Shown: positions 17,508-27,026 of the stretch, in pieces | How positions within the stretch are numbered: position 1 is the first letter of the stretch | Layout: each line of letters begins with the position of its first letter | Origin: a bacterium | GTDB lineage: Bacteria; Cyanobacteriota; Vampirovibrionia; Gastranaerophilales; Gastranaerophilaceae | Direction: 5' to 3' | Length of the DNA stretch: 64,000 bases | Assembly (NCBI GenBank): GCA_017467605.1 | Contig: JAFUSQ010000007.1 | Coordinates: forward strand, 29,246-93,245 | Notes under the pieces: generated by a model | What the model saw: the letters and a program-made list of their open reading frames with translations, nothing else | Told to the model about the DNA's origin: nothing | Databases searched by the model: none | Program-made: the position numbers and the translations under genes

Positions 17508-18485
17508 ATGTTAACTATGGCAAGTAAAATTAGCGAATCTGCAAAAGAGGTTTTAGAGATTGAAGCAAGTTCAATCTTAAAGTTAAAAGATAATATAGGT
17601 TCTGACTTTGAAAAAGCAATTGAATTTTTATATAATTGCAAGGGCAGAGTTATTGTTACCGGAATGGGAAAATCCGGAATAATCGGGAAAAAGATTGCAG
17701 CAACAATGTCATCAACAGGTACTCCTGCTTATTTTTTACACCCTGCAGAAAGTACACATGGTGATTCCGGTGTAATTACAAGAAATGACGTAATTATAGC
17801 AATTTCAAACAGTGGTGAAACTCAGGAATTGATGAACTTATTACCATTAATCAAACGATTTGGCTGTCCTATGATTGGTATGACAGGAAATGTTAATTCA
17901 ACATTAGGTAAAACAAGTGATGTTACATTGGATATCTCTGTTGAAAGGGAAGCTGATACTTTGGGAAAAGCACCTACTGCCAGTACAACAGCTACTCTTG
18001 CCATGGGTGATGCTTTGGCGGTTTGTTTAATGAAAGAAAAAGGTTTTACTAAAGAAGATTTTTTGATGTATCATCCGTCAGGTAAGTTAGGAAAAGGTTT
18101 AACTTACAAGGTTAAAGATCTTATGATAACTGGAGATAGAATGCCGATTGTTTCTGATAGCGAAATTTTTACTGATGTTATTAAAACAATATCTGAATAT
18201 AAACTCGGTATGGCTATGATTGTATCTTCAAACGGTGAATTGTCAGGAGTTTTAACAGATGGTGATATCAGAAGAACTATTATAAAATTCCAAAACACTT
18301 CAGATTTAAAAATAAAAGATGCTATGACTGTTAATCCAAAAAGAATAACTGAAGATGCTTATGCAGCTTCCGCATTAAATTTAATGGAAAAATATTCAAT
18401 TACTGCATTGGCAGTAGTTAACGAAAGAAATATTCCGGTTGGTGTAATCCACGTTCATGATTTGTTAAGAGCAGGAGTTGCATAG
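17508..18485 (+). CDS. kdsD: D-arabinose 5-phosphate isomerase
   Basis: It makes D-arabinose 5-phosphate for Kdo and hence for lipopolysaccharide. The ATG at 17508 (325 residues) has GAGGTGG in front; a GTG 11 codons upstream is less likely. The SIS domain covers residues 30-180 (VIVTGMGKSGIIGKKIAAT; HPAESTHGDSGVI; SNSGETQEL). Two CBS domains fill the C-terminal third (VKDLMITGDRMPIV; KDAMTVNPKRI). It overlaps kdsC by 1 bp. Confidence 0.93.
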   Translation: MLTMASKISESAKEVLEIEASSILKLKDNIGSDFEKAIEFLYNCKGRVIVTGMGKSGIIGKKIAATMSSTGTPAYFLHPAESTHGDSGVITRNDVIIAISNSGETQELMNLLPLIKRFGCPMIGMTGNVNSTLGKTSDVTLDISVEREADTLGKAPTASTTATLAMGDALAVCLMKEKGFTKEDFLMYHPSGKLGKGLTYKVKDLMITGDRMPIVSDSEIFTDVIKTISEYKLGMAMIVSSNGELSGVLTDGDIRRTIIKFQNTSDLKIKDAMTVNPKRITEDAYAASALNLMEKYSITALAVVNERNIPVGVIHVHDLLRAGVA

Positions 18486-18988
18486 TGGATTTAAAAGAGA
18501 TAGCTTCTAAAATTAAATTACTTGCATTTGATGTAGACGGTGTTATGACTGATGGCAGTATAACTTATGACGAAAATGGAGTTGAGTATAAAACTTTCAA
18601 CGCAAAAGATGGTCATGGCCTTGCAAAAATGGCTAAAAACGGTTTTATAACTGCAATTATTACAGGTCGTAATAACGGTACTGTAGACAGACGTGCGACA
18701 GATTTAAGAGTCACAGAGGTTTATCAGGGTGTAAAAAATAAGCTGCCTATTTTAGAGGCTATTATGCAAAAATACGAGTTGGATTTTTCTAAAGTAGCTT
18801 ATATGGGTGATGATGAACCGGATATTTGTATATTAGAAAAAGTTGCACTCGCAGCATGTCCTGCTGATGCAGTTGATAATGTGCAGAAGGTTTGTAATTT
18901 CCATGCGTTAAGAAACGGTGGACGTGGTGCGGTTAGAGAACTTTGTGATTTTGTTTTTGAAGCATCTGGAAATAATATAGAAGATTAA
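18485..18988 (+). CDS. kdsC: 3-deoxy-D-manno-octulosonate 8-phosphate phosphatase
   Basis: This is a HAD-family phosphatase without a cap, 167 residues, that releases Kdo from Kdo 8-phosphate. Motif I is LAFDVDGVMTDG (both Asp residues present). IITGRN gives motif II, KNKLPIL holds the motif III Lys, and YMGDDEPDI gives motif IV. The GTG start overlaps the last base of kdsD. Together with kdsD it supports a Gram-negative-type envelope. Confidence 0.93.
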   Translation: MDLKEIASKIKLLAFDVDGVMTDGSITYDENGVEYKTFNAKDGHGLAKMAKNGFITAIITGRNNGTVDRRATDLRVTEVYQGVKNKLPILEAIMQKYELDFSKVAYMGDDEPDICILEKVALAACPADAVDNVQKVCNFHALRNGGRGAVRELCDFVFEASGNNIED

Positions 18989-19008
18989 TTTTATAAGGGG
19001 ATATGTAA

Positions 19009-19368
19009 ATGTACGAAATTAAAACGCAGGCATTTTTTTCAGCAGCACATCATTTGTTAAATTATGAAGGTGAATGTGAAAATCAACATGGTCATAATTG
19101 GATGGTAGAGGCTTTTGTGCAAGGGGAATCTCTGGATTCAAGTAATATCTTAATTGATTATAAAGTTTTAAAAAAAGAATTAAACGCGGTTTTGGATACT
19201 TTGGATCATAAAGATATAAATGAATTGCCGGAATTCAAGGGAGAAAGTCCTTCTAGTGAGATGATTTCTCAATATATTTATACGAAGTTAAAAGAAAAAA
19301 TTGTTCAATTGAGTAAGATTACGGTTTGGGAAACTCAAACATCATGTTGTTCTTATTTTGAAGAATAA
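19009..19368 (+). CDS. queD: 6-carboxy-5,6,7,8-tetrahydropterin synthase (QueD)
   Basis: The protein has 119 residues of the PTPS/QueD family, which acts in queuosine precursor synthesis. Zinc histidines are in FSAAHHL and HGHNW, and the catalytic Cys is in ECENQHGH. DTLDHKDIN and the Glu in VWETQT complete the active site. AAGGGGA precedes the ATG. queA, a later queuosine gene, lies at 52889, so the genes are scattered. Confidence 0.92.
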   Translation: MYEIKTQAFFSAAHHLLNYEGECENQHGHNWMVEAFVQGESLDSSNILIDYKVLKKELNAVLDTLDHKDINELPEFKGESPSSEMISQYIYTKLKEKIVQLSKITVWETQTSCCSYFEE

Positions 19369-19410
19369 ATTTAAAAATATAATTTGCCGAAATTTGTAAA
19401 GAGGAGATAA

Positions 19411-20256
19411 ATGAGTTTAATACAGTCAATATTAATGGGAATAGTTCAAGGGTTGAGCGAATTTTTGCCGATTTCGAGTTCTGCACATTTGGTTTTTACA
19501 TCTAATTTTTATAAAGTTTTCAAAGATATTCCAATAGCAGAGCAATCGACTCAGGAAGTGTTTTTAGATATAATGCTTCATTTGGGAACGTTGATAGCAG
19601 TATTGATATTTTTTAGAAAAGATGTCTGGGCAATATGTAAGGCTTTATTTATTGCAGTTAAAACAAAAAATTTCACAGACAGGCAGGCAAAATTGGGGTT
19701 ATACATTATACTTGGTACTATTGTGACTATAATTTTGGCATTGCCTTTTGAAAAAGTTGCTAATCATTTAGTCTTTCACCCTGCTCTTGTTGGCGGATTA
19801 TTAATTATTACAGGTGGAACATTATTTCTGAGTGAATATTTATCTAAAATTCGTGCTGAAAAATCTAAGGATTTGGATTGGAAAAAATCCTTATTGATAG
19901 GTTTAGCTCAAGGCGTGGCTGTATTGCCGGGATTTTCTCGTTCCGGGTGGACTATTGCAACGGGCTTATTCTGCGGATTGGACAGAGAAACTTCTGCAAG
20001 ATATTCTTTTTTGTTGAGTATTCCTATAATTTTGGGTGCTTCTATGGTTTATCCTTTCTTAAAAATTGAATTGGCAGAGGCAATGTCTTATGATTGGATT
20101 TCTATAATTTTGGGAACTTTAGTTTCTGCAATTGTCGGGTATCTGTGTATAAAATATTTTATGAAATTTATCTCAAAATTTTCATTAAATATTTTTGGCT
20201 GGTATTGCGTTATAATGGGTGTTTTTACCTGCATATTTTTTAATATTTTTAAGTAA
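19411..20256 (+). CDS. uppP: Undecaprenyl-diphosphatase
   Basis: This integral membrane enzyme recycles the lipid carrier for peptidoglycan and O-antigen. The 281 residues fit the BacA/UppP family. The first conserved block is GIVQGLSEFLPISSSAHLV with the catalytic Glu and the Ser run, and the second is GLAQGVAVLPGFSRSGWTIA with the essential Arg. About eight transmembrane helices are visible. GAGGAG precedes the ATG. Confidence 0.95.
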   Translation: MSLIQSILMGIVQGLSEFLPISSSAHLVFTSNFYKVFKDIPIAEQSTQEVFLDIMLHLGTLIAVLIFFRKDVWAICKALFIAVKTKNFTDRQAKLGLYIILGTIVTIILALPFEKVANHLVFHPALVGGLLIITGGTLFLSEYLSKIRAEKSKDLDWKKSLLIGLAQGVAVLPGFSRSGWTIATGLFCGLDRETSARYSFLLSIPIILGASMVYPFLKIELAEAMSYDWISIILGTLVSAIVGYLCIKYFMKFISKFSLNIFGWYCVIMGVFTCIFFNIFK

Positions 20257-20309
20257 AAATATTTGTAAAAATTTGTAAATATAAAACTGTGGGATAACAA
20301 AATTTTATC

Positions 20310-20336
20310 TTGACGTGTATTCTAATGATGTATAAA
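20310..20336 (+). promoter_or_regulatory. Possible promoter of the 20.3-25.7 kb operon
   Basis: TTGACG (20310-20315) and TATAAA (20331-20336) are separated by 15 bp, which is short. It is the best match in the 91-bp gap before the first gene of the three-gene unit. Confidence 0.35.
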
Positions 20337-20347
20337 TCGGAGTTATC

Positions 20348-21388
20348 ATGATATTACCAATTAGTGAGTTTAGTAGTAAAAATTTAACTTTTGGGGACAA
20401 TAAAAAAGACGAAAATAATGTAGACTATACAAAAGATACATTATTAAAAAATAATTTTTCTACAAGAACAAGAATTGGTTTGGATAAATTTACAAAAGCA
20501 TTTACGGTATATCCGGCAAGAGGGCTAAAGGGGAGTATAAATTCTAATTTTTATGAATTTTTAACTATGGGAACGGTTCCTTATGTAATTGGCAGTGTTA
20601 TGTTAATGTCAATTTTTAATTCTGCAAATAAACATTTCTCCGCATTTGCACAGTCAAAAGCTTCTAAACTCGGTAATAAAATGGCTATGGGAGTGATTTT
20701 ATATGCGTTGTTTAAGGAAATATCAAAATCGTTTACTAATATTCCGGTAAGACTTGCGACAGGAATTGATACAGAATTACCTTATGCCAAAGTTAATTAT
20801 TTGTTACAGGAAAATCCTGACAGTACAAGCGATTTAACAAGTATTGAATATCATAAAGTCGGAGAGAGTGTTGATTTCCCTCGTTGGGATCAGTTATATG
20901 GAGATCCTAAAAAAGGTGAAGCTGCTAATTTTAGGTATGATAAAATAGCTAAGAAAAATGGTCTTGGTGATAATTTAAATGACTCCGATCAAGAAGTAAA
21001 ACCGATTTATAAAGAAGTTTTGGTGAAATCAAAGTTAGCCAAAAGTTTTTCATCATTTATGTGGGCGGCGACAGGCGTTGCTTTAGCTTTCCAAAAACCT
21101 TGGGAAAATTATTTCAGAGTTGCAACTTTGAAATTCTGGAATGGCAAAGAATTTTTGCATTCTCTGAGAGTTTTGGGCGAAAGTTTTGTTGAAAGTGCAA
21201 AAGAACTTTATAAGGGTTCGCCGGAATCCTTCTCAAAATTGGAAAGACATTCCGGTAAAATTATGATAGGTTCTGCATTGCTAATAACTGTTCTTGGTGT
21301 GTTAAATACTCTGCATATCACCCATAAACCTCAAAAAAATAATGCCGATAAGATTATGGATAGAAATAAAGAAAGTGTGGTGGATTAG
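20348..21388 (+). CDS. Unknown membrane protein, first gene of a GH13 operon
   Basis: The protein has 346 residues and no recognised family. The N-terminal 60 residues are polar. Hydrophobic segments lie near residues 75-98 (MGTVPYVIGSVMLMSIF), 115-125, 235-250 and 318-338 (IMIGSALLITVLGVLNTLHI), suggesting two to four membrane passes. Its stop is directly followed by the ATG of the 847-residue gene, so the two products are probably made together and may form one complex. Confidence 0.7.
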   Translation: MILPISEFSSKNLTFGDNKKDENNVDYTKDTLLKNNFSTRTRIGLDKFTKAFTVYPARGLKGSINSNFYEFLTMGTVPYVIGSVMLMSIFNSANKHFSAFAQSKASKLGNKMAMGVILYALFKEISKSFTNIPVRLATGIDTELPYAKVNYLLQENPDSTSDLTSIEYHKVGESVDFPRWDQLYGDPKKGEAANFRYDKIAKKNGLGDNLNDSDQEVKPIYKEVLVKSKLAKSFSSFMWAATGVALAFQKPWENYFRVATLKFWNGKEFLHSLRVLGESFVESAKELYKGSPESFSKLERHSGKIMIGSALLITVLGVLNTLHITHKPQKNNADKIMDRNKESVVD

Positions 21389-23932
21389 ATGAGAACAACA
21401 AATTTAATTCAGTCATACGTTAACGGAAATCCTGTGACCCAGCAATATAATGCAGATAAAGCTGTAAAAGATTTCGATATTCATAAAGAGTTAAATAATC
21501 GTACTTTTATAAAACCTCTGCCAAGTAACGGGAAACTTGTTCGCAACAGTTTATTTGATATCCCTTCTGAAATTAGAAAGGATTGGATATACGATTTTAA
21601 ATCATTCAAACATGCGCTGAAAGGCGAAGCTAATGATCATGAACTCGGTAGATTGAATGATGTTGGAATGAAACTCGGCGGGTTGGCAATTGCAGCTTAT
21701 TTGTTTACAAAAAAACAAACTCCGATGACAAAATTATTTGAATTTGTCGGTTTAGGAACGTTTTTTGCAGCTATGGATTTGTGGCCTAAATTGTTCATTC
21801 AATTGCCGGCCTATTTGGTTCATGGTGTAAATGTAAGACAAGAATATGAAGATAGTTTTGGTAGAAAGAAAATGTTTTATCAGGATCATCAATTTATTCC
21901 TTGGGATCTGTATTCTGAACAAGAGATTAATAACATTGGTGACAGCTTAAATGTACCGAAAAATATTCCGAACAGACGCGAATTTATTCAAGAAAAAATG
22001 CGTAAAATTGCATTGCAGAATAATACTTTGTGGATGTTAACCGCCGGATTTGCAACCCCATTAATGAGTGCATTAATGTGTAATGCTCTTGAAGGTCCTG
22101 CTGCTAAGATGCTTAATAAATTCAAAAGTCAAAAAGCAGATGCTTTGATGAGTGATTTTTCAAGTGAAATTAAAAAATATAGTTTTGAAAAGCAGCAAAA
22201 ACAATTTGAAGATCTTTTGAAAGCAAATGCAGGTAAACCTATTACTCCGGAATTATATGAAGCTATAAAATCTCAAATGACTAACGGTTTAGATTATATG
22301 GTTGCTGATGCATTAAAAAAAGACTTGGCTATTAAAATTCCTGCAGGAAATTCTTTCAAATTATCGCAAGAAAGTGTTGACTCAATTCAAGGTGCGTTGA
22401 AGGCTGCATTGTCATCTGTTCAAATGTCAGATGAAGAATTTGCCAAAATTATGCCTGATGGAGATGCAATTTCAAATGCATTGAGTAATAAAAATTTGTT
22501 GAATGGTGATTATAGCGATTTTTCCGAACATTCAAAAGTTATTCAATCATTGTTAGAAGAAAAAATCGAACAATTTATTCAGGCAAATCCTGACAGTAAA
22601 TTGGGTAAAAAATTAAAATTTGCTTTACAACAATTTATTCATTCCGGTGAAGTCGGGGTTGATTCATCTATGTTTAAAATGTTTAAACAGGTGCCTTCAA
22701 CTGTTTTAACTCCTGAATTAATTGAGTCATTAAAAGAAGTTTCATCTGCATTTAACGTTTTAAAATCAGAGCAAATTGTTCTTGATAAGTATTCACATAT
22801 GAAGGCTGCATTGGCTCCGGAAACAAGCTTGGCTGATTCTTGGAATGAAATAACCGAAAAAATCTTTAAGCAGATGAATTTTACCCCAGAAGAAATTAAA
22901 AAAGGCAGAGTTGATGTTGAAGTTGCAGGGGAAGTGTTTAGAAATAAAATTGAATCAATAGTAGCAGATAAAACCGCATATGAAAACTTGATAGAAGTTG
23001 TTGAAAAATGCTTATCAGAACTTCACGGTAAGATGGCTGCAATTGATATGACGCAAGATGCAAGTAATAACTTATATAAATCTCATGTAATTTCTTCATT
23101 TGATGGTGCGGCTGATGTATTGAGACGTTTAGGTTTCAATTATTCTGTTGATTCTCTTGTCGGGTTTGGAGATAATGCTGCAACATCTGCCAAAGCTTTA
23201 ATGCTTGAATTTATTGAAGAACGTAAACTTGGTGTTAAAAGTTCTTTCTACAGATTACTTAACACTCTTGATGTGTTCTATAGAATTGGACATGCACAAG
23301 GTATTGACGGGGCATTAACTCCTCAAATGCTAAGAGAAGTGAAAGAAGAATGTGCTGAATTAGCCAAAACGATTATGTTAGGTGCTCACTCATCTGATTA
23401 TGCGGTTAAATTCTGGCAATTACGCAACCCTTCGCCACATCAAGGTGATTATTCTCAAATAGAAGTAAAAGATGGCAAAGTCGTTAACAGATACTTTGGG
23501 ACTCATCAATCAGGTGAATTGGTTGAATTTGCTAATGACAGGAATTATTTTGAAGCAGTTATGAAATTGATGAATGATGGAGATATTCACCCTGCAACTC
23601 GTGCTAAAATTAAAGATTCAGCCTTTTTGAGTGATTTTGAACATTACAGACGTCAGGTTTTAGAAGTTTTAGGTTGTGATGAATATTTTGTTAAACCTAA
23701 CCATAAAGTTGACGGTAAGACTGTTTGGTCTACATCTTTGGAAAGATTTTTATTAACGGGTTCTGCCGGAGATGAAATGGCATATAAGTATTTCAACCAA
23801 ACATTTAACAGCAAAAAATGGTTTAGTATGTTTGGTAAACTCGGTGCAGGGTTGGTAGGTGTAACATTGCTGGCTCAGTTCTTCTTTGGCAGAATGAAAA
23901 AACCTGAAGCTAAATCTAAGGAGGTTAAGTAA
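21389..23932 (+). CDS. Unknown 847-residue membrane-associated protein
   Basis: I do not recognise the family. Like the gene before it, it has membrane segments near residues 92-130 (GGLAIAAYLF; VGLGTFFAAMDLWP), near 216-232 (LWMLTAGFATPLMSALM) and at the C-terminus (LGAGLVGVTLLAQFFFG). A long soluble helical part (residues about 250-800) lies between the last two. It abuts both neighbours (0 and 2 bp), so translation of the unit looks coupled. No enzyme motif is visible. Confidence 0.72.
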   Translation: MRTTNLIQSYVNGNPVTQQYNADKAVKDFDIHKELNNRTFIKPLPSNGKLVRNSLFDIPSEIRKDWIYDFKSFKHALKGEANDHELGRLNDVGMKLGGLAIAAYLFTKKQTPMTKLFEFVGLGTFFAAMDLWPKLFIQLPAYLVHGVNVRQEYEDSFGRKKMFYQDHQFIPWDLYSEQEINNIGDSLNVPKNIPNRREFIQEKMRKIALQNNTLWMLTAGFATPLMSALMCNALEGPAAKMLNKFKSQKADALMSDFSSEIKKYSFEKQQKQFEDLLKANAGKPITPELYEAIKSQMTNGLDYMVADALKKDLAIKIPAGNSFKLSQESVDSIQGALKAALSSVQMSDEEFAKIMPDGDAISNALSNKNLLNGDYSDFSEHSKVIQSLLEEKIEQFIQANPDSKLGKKLKFALQQFIHSGEVGVDSSMFKMFKQVPSTVLTPELIESLKEVSSAFNVLKSEQIVLDKYSHMKAALAPETSLADSWNEITEKIFKQMNFTPEEIKKGRVDVEVAGEVFRNKIESIVADKTAYENLIEVVEKCLSELHGKMAAIDMTQDASNNLYKSHVISSFDGAADVLRRLGFNYSVDSLVGFGDNAATSAKALMLEFIEERKLGVKSSFYRLLNTLDVFYRIGHAQGIDGALTPQMLREVKEECAELAKTIMLGAHSSDYAVKFWQLRNPSPHQGDYSQIEVKDGKVVNRYFGTHQSGELVEFANDRNYFEAVMKLMNDGDIHPATRAKIKDSAFLSDFEHYRRQVLEVLGCDEYFVKPNHKVDGKTVWSTSLERFLLTGSAGDEMAYKYFNQTFNSKKWFSMFGKLGAGLVGVTLLAQFFFGRMKKPEAKSKEVK

Positions 23933-23934
23933 TT

Positions 23935-25665
23935 ATGATGAATGTTTCAAGTAATTTGATTTCACAAAGACTTAATCTTATCAATAAAACTTCAGGATTG
24001 TCTCAGGTGCAAAGTGTCCCTGCTCAGCCGTCATTTAAAGGCGGAAATTTGATATCTCAATATTTAGAAAATGCTGCACGAATTAACTCTCCGATTGTTA
24101 ATAAGGCGTCTGATTTAAATTCTGTTGATAAAAAACCTTATAAAAATGATTTACGTACATTGTTCTTAACAAATAATGCTAAAATTTTGGCAATCATTCC
24201 CAGAACTTTCAATGCTAAAGATACAGACGGTAATGAATATATAAATGACAATGAAATTCATGGAACTTTTTTGAATGCAATTGAAAGACTTGACGAAGTT
24301 AAGGCAGATGGATTTAACACCCTGCACGTTTTGCCTATAAATCCTCCGGGACAAAGTACTGCAATGGGTACTGCGGGGTCGGTGTATGCTCCTGCAGATT
24401 TGTTAAAAATTGATCCTGTTTTAATTGATAAAAATGATTCAAGAAGTGATAAAGAACAGTTCAAGGCTTTTGTTGATGAATGTCATAAACGCGGATTAAG
24501 GGTAATGGTTGATATGCCAAGCTGCGCATCTTGTGATTTGTATAATTCTAAACCTGAATTGATGGCACATGAACGTAACGGCTTAGCTAAAACTCCTCAA
24601 GGCTGGTATGATATAAGAATGTTTGAACCTTGGGAGGACGAAGGTAAAAGAACATTAAATCCTGAACTTTTGGAATATCACAGAAAATTTGTTGATATGA
24701 TGATTGATGCGGGTGTTGACGGAATTAGAGCCGATGTTGCAAGAGCAAAACCCGTTGAATTTTGGGATATAATTATTCCGTATTCACACAAAAGAGATCC
24801 GGAATTTGCATGGCTTGCAGAATCTTATACTTATGAAGATGCTTCTCCTCAAGCTAATATGCCTTATGACAGGCCGGAAGATTCTTTACGGGCAGGGTTT
24901 GATGCATATTACGGGCAGTATCATATCTTCCATGAATGGAATACTGCTAAAGAGTTGCATGACTACGTTTTGGATAATTTGAATATGTCATACCGTGTTG
25001 AAAGAGGAAAATCTTTGATTGGTTCTTTTGCAACTCATGATGATATTTCACCTATGAGTCATGGCGGTGAAATCTATTGCAATATGACAACAGGTTTGCA
25101 AATGACTTTGCCTATGTTGAATCCTTATTTTGTTGACGGTTTCCAATCCGGAGATAAGTATGATTATAATTATCGCGGTAAATACTCCACTCAAACCAGA
25201 ACAGATAATCATGAAATGACTGTTCACCAAAATAAACTCGATATATTTAATCTTTCAAGAAAACCGGGCGGGGATAACCCTAAAATCGGTAAATTTATGA
25301 CAGAAGCATTCAAAATGAGAGATAAATATGATGATGTAATGCGCCGCGGTTCATATATTATCCTTGATAAAGTCGGTGATAAACAAGATAAAGTGATAGC
25401 ATTTGCACGTCATAGACAGGGTAGGACAGTGCTTGTTTTGGCTAATAAGAATGTAAACAGGCATGTTGCTTGTACTGTAGAAGTTCCGACACTAAAAGCT
25501 AATCAAAAACTTGTAAATTTATTACCTGCATATGGCGAAAAAAGTAAATTTCAGGTTTCGCAGGGTGAAATTGCAGTTGACTTGGCACCCGGCAGAGTTC
25601 ACGTATTTGAAATAGACACTCCTTATATTGAGTCCTATACAAAACAGGTCTATAAACAACATTAG
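23935..25665 (+). CDS. GH13 alpha-amylase-family protein
   Basis: The protein has 576 residues. A barrel of the alpha-amylase type is evident: VLPINPPGQSTAMGTAGSVY, then GIRADVARAKP with the catalytic nucleophile Asp, WLAESYTYED with the general acid Glu, and FATHDDISP with the third Asp. The first conserved region reads VMVDMPSCAS, so the usual Asn-His pair is missing. There is no signal peptide; the first 40 residues are a polar tail with PSFKGG. AAGGAGG precedes the ATG. Linkage to two membrane proteins suggests action on a membrane- or envelope-linked glucan, but the substrate is unknown. Confidence 0.82.
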   Translation: MMNVSSNLISQRLNLINKTSGLSQVQSVPAQPSFKGGNLISQYLENAARINSPIVNKASDLNSVDKKPYKNDLRTLFLTNNAKILAIIPRTFNAKDTDGNEYINDNEIHGTFLNAIERLDEVKADGFNTLHVLPINPPGQSTAMGTAGSVYAPADLLKIDPVLIDKNDSRSDKEQFKAFVDECHKRGLRVMVDMPSCASCDLYNSKPELMAHERNGLAKTPQGWYDIRMFEPWEDEGKRTLNPELLEYHRKFVDMMIDAGVDGIRADVARAKPVEFWDIIIPYSHKRDPEFAWLAESYTYEDASPQANMPYDRPEDSLRAGFDAYYGQYHIFHEWNTAKELHDYVLDNLNMSYRVERGKSLIGSFATHDDISPMSHGGEIYCNMTTGLQMTLPMLNPYFVDGFQSGDKYDYNYRGKYSTQTRTDNHEMTVHQNKLDIFNLSRKPGGDNPKIGKFMTEAFKMRDKYDDVMRRGSYIILDKVGDKQDKVIAFARHRQGRTVLVLANKNVNRHVACTVEVPTLKANQKLVNLLPAYGEKSKFQVSQGEIAVDLAPGRVHVFEIDTPYIESYTKQVYKQH

Positions 25666-25745
25666 GGCGGGGGTAAATGTAATAGCCGCAACAAACTGCA
25701 AAGGTATTCCAAAAATTATTCTGCCCCAATGTAAATTGAATATTC

Positions 25746-25967
25746 TTATTTCTTTTCTGTAATTAAATAATCAAGACTTTTTCCGTAAAAGCTTGCAAAT
25801 TTTTGAGCATTAGATAGGGATAAATCACACTTTCCGCTTTCAACGTTTGAGATATATACAGTGCTGAATTCCAGTTCTTCGGCAACTTTTTCCTGCGTAT
25901 ACCCAAGCTTCATTCGTTCAAATTTAATATTTAATGCAAACGTTTTTAAAAGCGGCATTTTATCCAT
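25746..25967 (-). CDS. XRE-family helix-turn-helix regulator R4
   Basis: The 73 residues form a single HTH_3 domain: NIKFERMKLGYTQEKVAEEL, then STVYISNVESGKCDLSLSNAQ. It is a close relative of R5. A TATATT box ends 6 nt before the ATG with no Shine-Dalgarno site, so a leaderless mRNA is likely. It is divergent from P4, across a 121-bp gap. Confidence 0.85.
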   Translation of the reverse strand: MDKMPLLKTFALNIKFERMKLGYTQEKVAEELEFSTVYISNVESGKCDLSLSNAQKFASFYGKSLDYLITEKK

Positions 25968-26026
25968 AGTTTAAATATATATCTTATACTTTAAAACCTC
26001 CATAAAAGATGGCTTAAATAATTAAA

Positions 26027-26053
26027 GGCTCGTTTATGGATAAACATTGAGCC
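26027..26053. promoter_or_regulatory. Inverted repeat upstream of P4 (possible operator)
   Basis: GTTTAT-GG-ATAAAC (26032-26045) is nested in GGCTC ... GAGCC (26027-26053). It lies just upstream of a TAATAT -10-like box for P4 (about 26062). It is the only clear dyad in the R4-P4 gap. Confidence 0.5.
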
Positions 26054-26088
26054 ATATCCTAATATAAAAATGTAAATAAGGAGGTCAA

Positions 26089-26964
26089 ATGAAAAAATGT
26101 TTTGTTAAAAATGTTCCTCCCCAGAGGGGGAGGTTAGATGGGGTACAATCAATTTGTCATTCTGGACATGATTCAGAATCTATTAAAAAACAGACCCTGA
26201 AACGAGTTCAGGGTGACAAAAACATTCAACCTCTCCGTAGGGGAGAGGTCGCCGTTGTTAACGAGCTTTGCGAGATATACAACGGCGGGAGAGGGTGTCA
26301 ACCCGTTAGGGATAAAAAGTTTGATTTTTGTCGCCCCCTTTCCCCTACCTCTTCTCCCGCAGGGCGAGGGGAAAAGAAGGCGGGATTCACTCTCGCAGAA
26401 ATCCTCATAACACTTGGTGTTATCGGTGTGGTCGCAGCAATGACAATTCCAAATTTGATAAGTAATTATCAGAAAAAACAGTATTATGCAGGTTTTATGA
26501 AGGCAAGGACTTTAATTGAAAATGCTGTAAGAAGTTATGAAGATGAAGGTTTACCACCTTGTGATAATATTGTAGGTATGGGGTGTTTTATTGAATATCT
26601 TCCAAATGTTTTAAAAGGAGAAATGATTTCAAATTCTAATGCTTTAGAAAATTATAAATTAAAATTTTTAAACGGAGATGAAACAGGTTATGAGGAAGAG
26701 TATAATCCGGATTTTCATCGGATTTTTGTTACTGTTGACGGAATAATGTACTGGTATTCTTCTAGTGATGATTTAATATATGTTGATATTAATGGTATCA
26801 ATAATAAACCAAATACATTTGGGCGAGATGTTTTTCAATTTGAGATATCTAATAATCCATTTCACGTGATTTGGTCTTCAAAGAATTATAATAATTGTAA
26901 TGTTAAATCTGATGGAACTTCTTGTGCAAGCAAATTAATCGAAGAAGGCAAGATGAATTATTAG
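26089..26964 (+). CDS. Type IV pilin-like protein P4 with a 99-residue repeat-derived leader
   Basis: The protein has 291 residues. TAAGGAGG precedes the ATG, so the start is secure. The pilin helix begins only at residue 100 (KKAG|FTLAEILITLGVIG, cleavage after G99). The 99-residue leader is almost entirely translated repeats (26115-26375), with no stop in this frame. The mature part is pilin-like and has DINGINNKPNTFGRDVFQFE and cysteines (CNVKSDGTSCASK), but ends KMNY rather than DYPW. It is divergent from R4. Confidence 0.85.
   Translation: MKKCFVKNVPPQRGRLDGVQSICHSGHDSESIKKQTLKRVQGDKNIQPLRRGEVAVVNELCEIYNGGRGCQPVRDKKFDFCRPLSPTSSPAGRGEKKAGFTLAEILITLGVIGVVAAMTIPNLISNYQKKQYYAGFMKARTLIENAVRSYEDEGLPPCDNIVGMGCFIEYLPNVLKGEMISNSNALENYKLKFLNGDETGYEEEYNPDFHRIFVTVDGIMYWYSSSDDLIYVDINGINNKPNTFGRDVFQFEISNNPFHVIWSSKNYNNCNVKSDGTSCASKLIEEGKMNY
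26115..26375. repeat. Cluster of dispersed repeats inside the P4 leader
   Basis: Four blocks can be seen: CCTCCCCAGAGGGGGAGG at about 26115; TGTCATTCTGGACA ... ACCCTGAAACGAGTTCAGGGT from 26154 to 26217; CTCTCCGTAGGGGAGAG at about 26231 with following gcgggagaggg; and CTCTTCTCCCGCAGGGCGAG near 26350. The first, second and fourth have relatives elsewhere in the window (30242-31080, 32041, 61852). Confidence 0.75.
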
Positions 26965-27026
26965 TGATTTTCTAATGACATAATATTATCCCTGTGATAC
27001 AATTAAGGCAAAAGAGGGACAAAATT

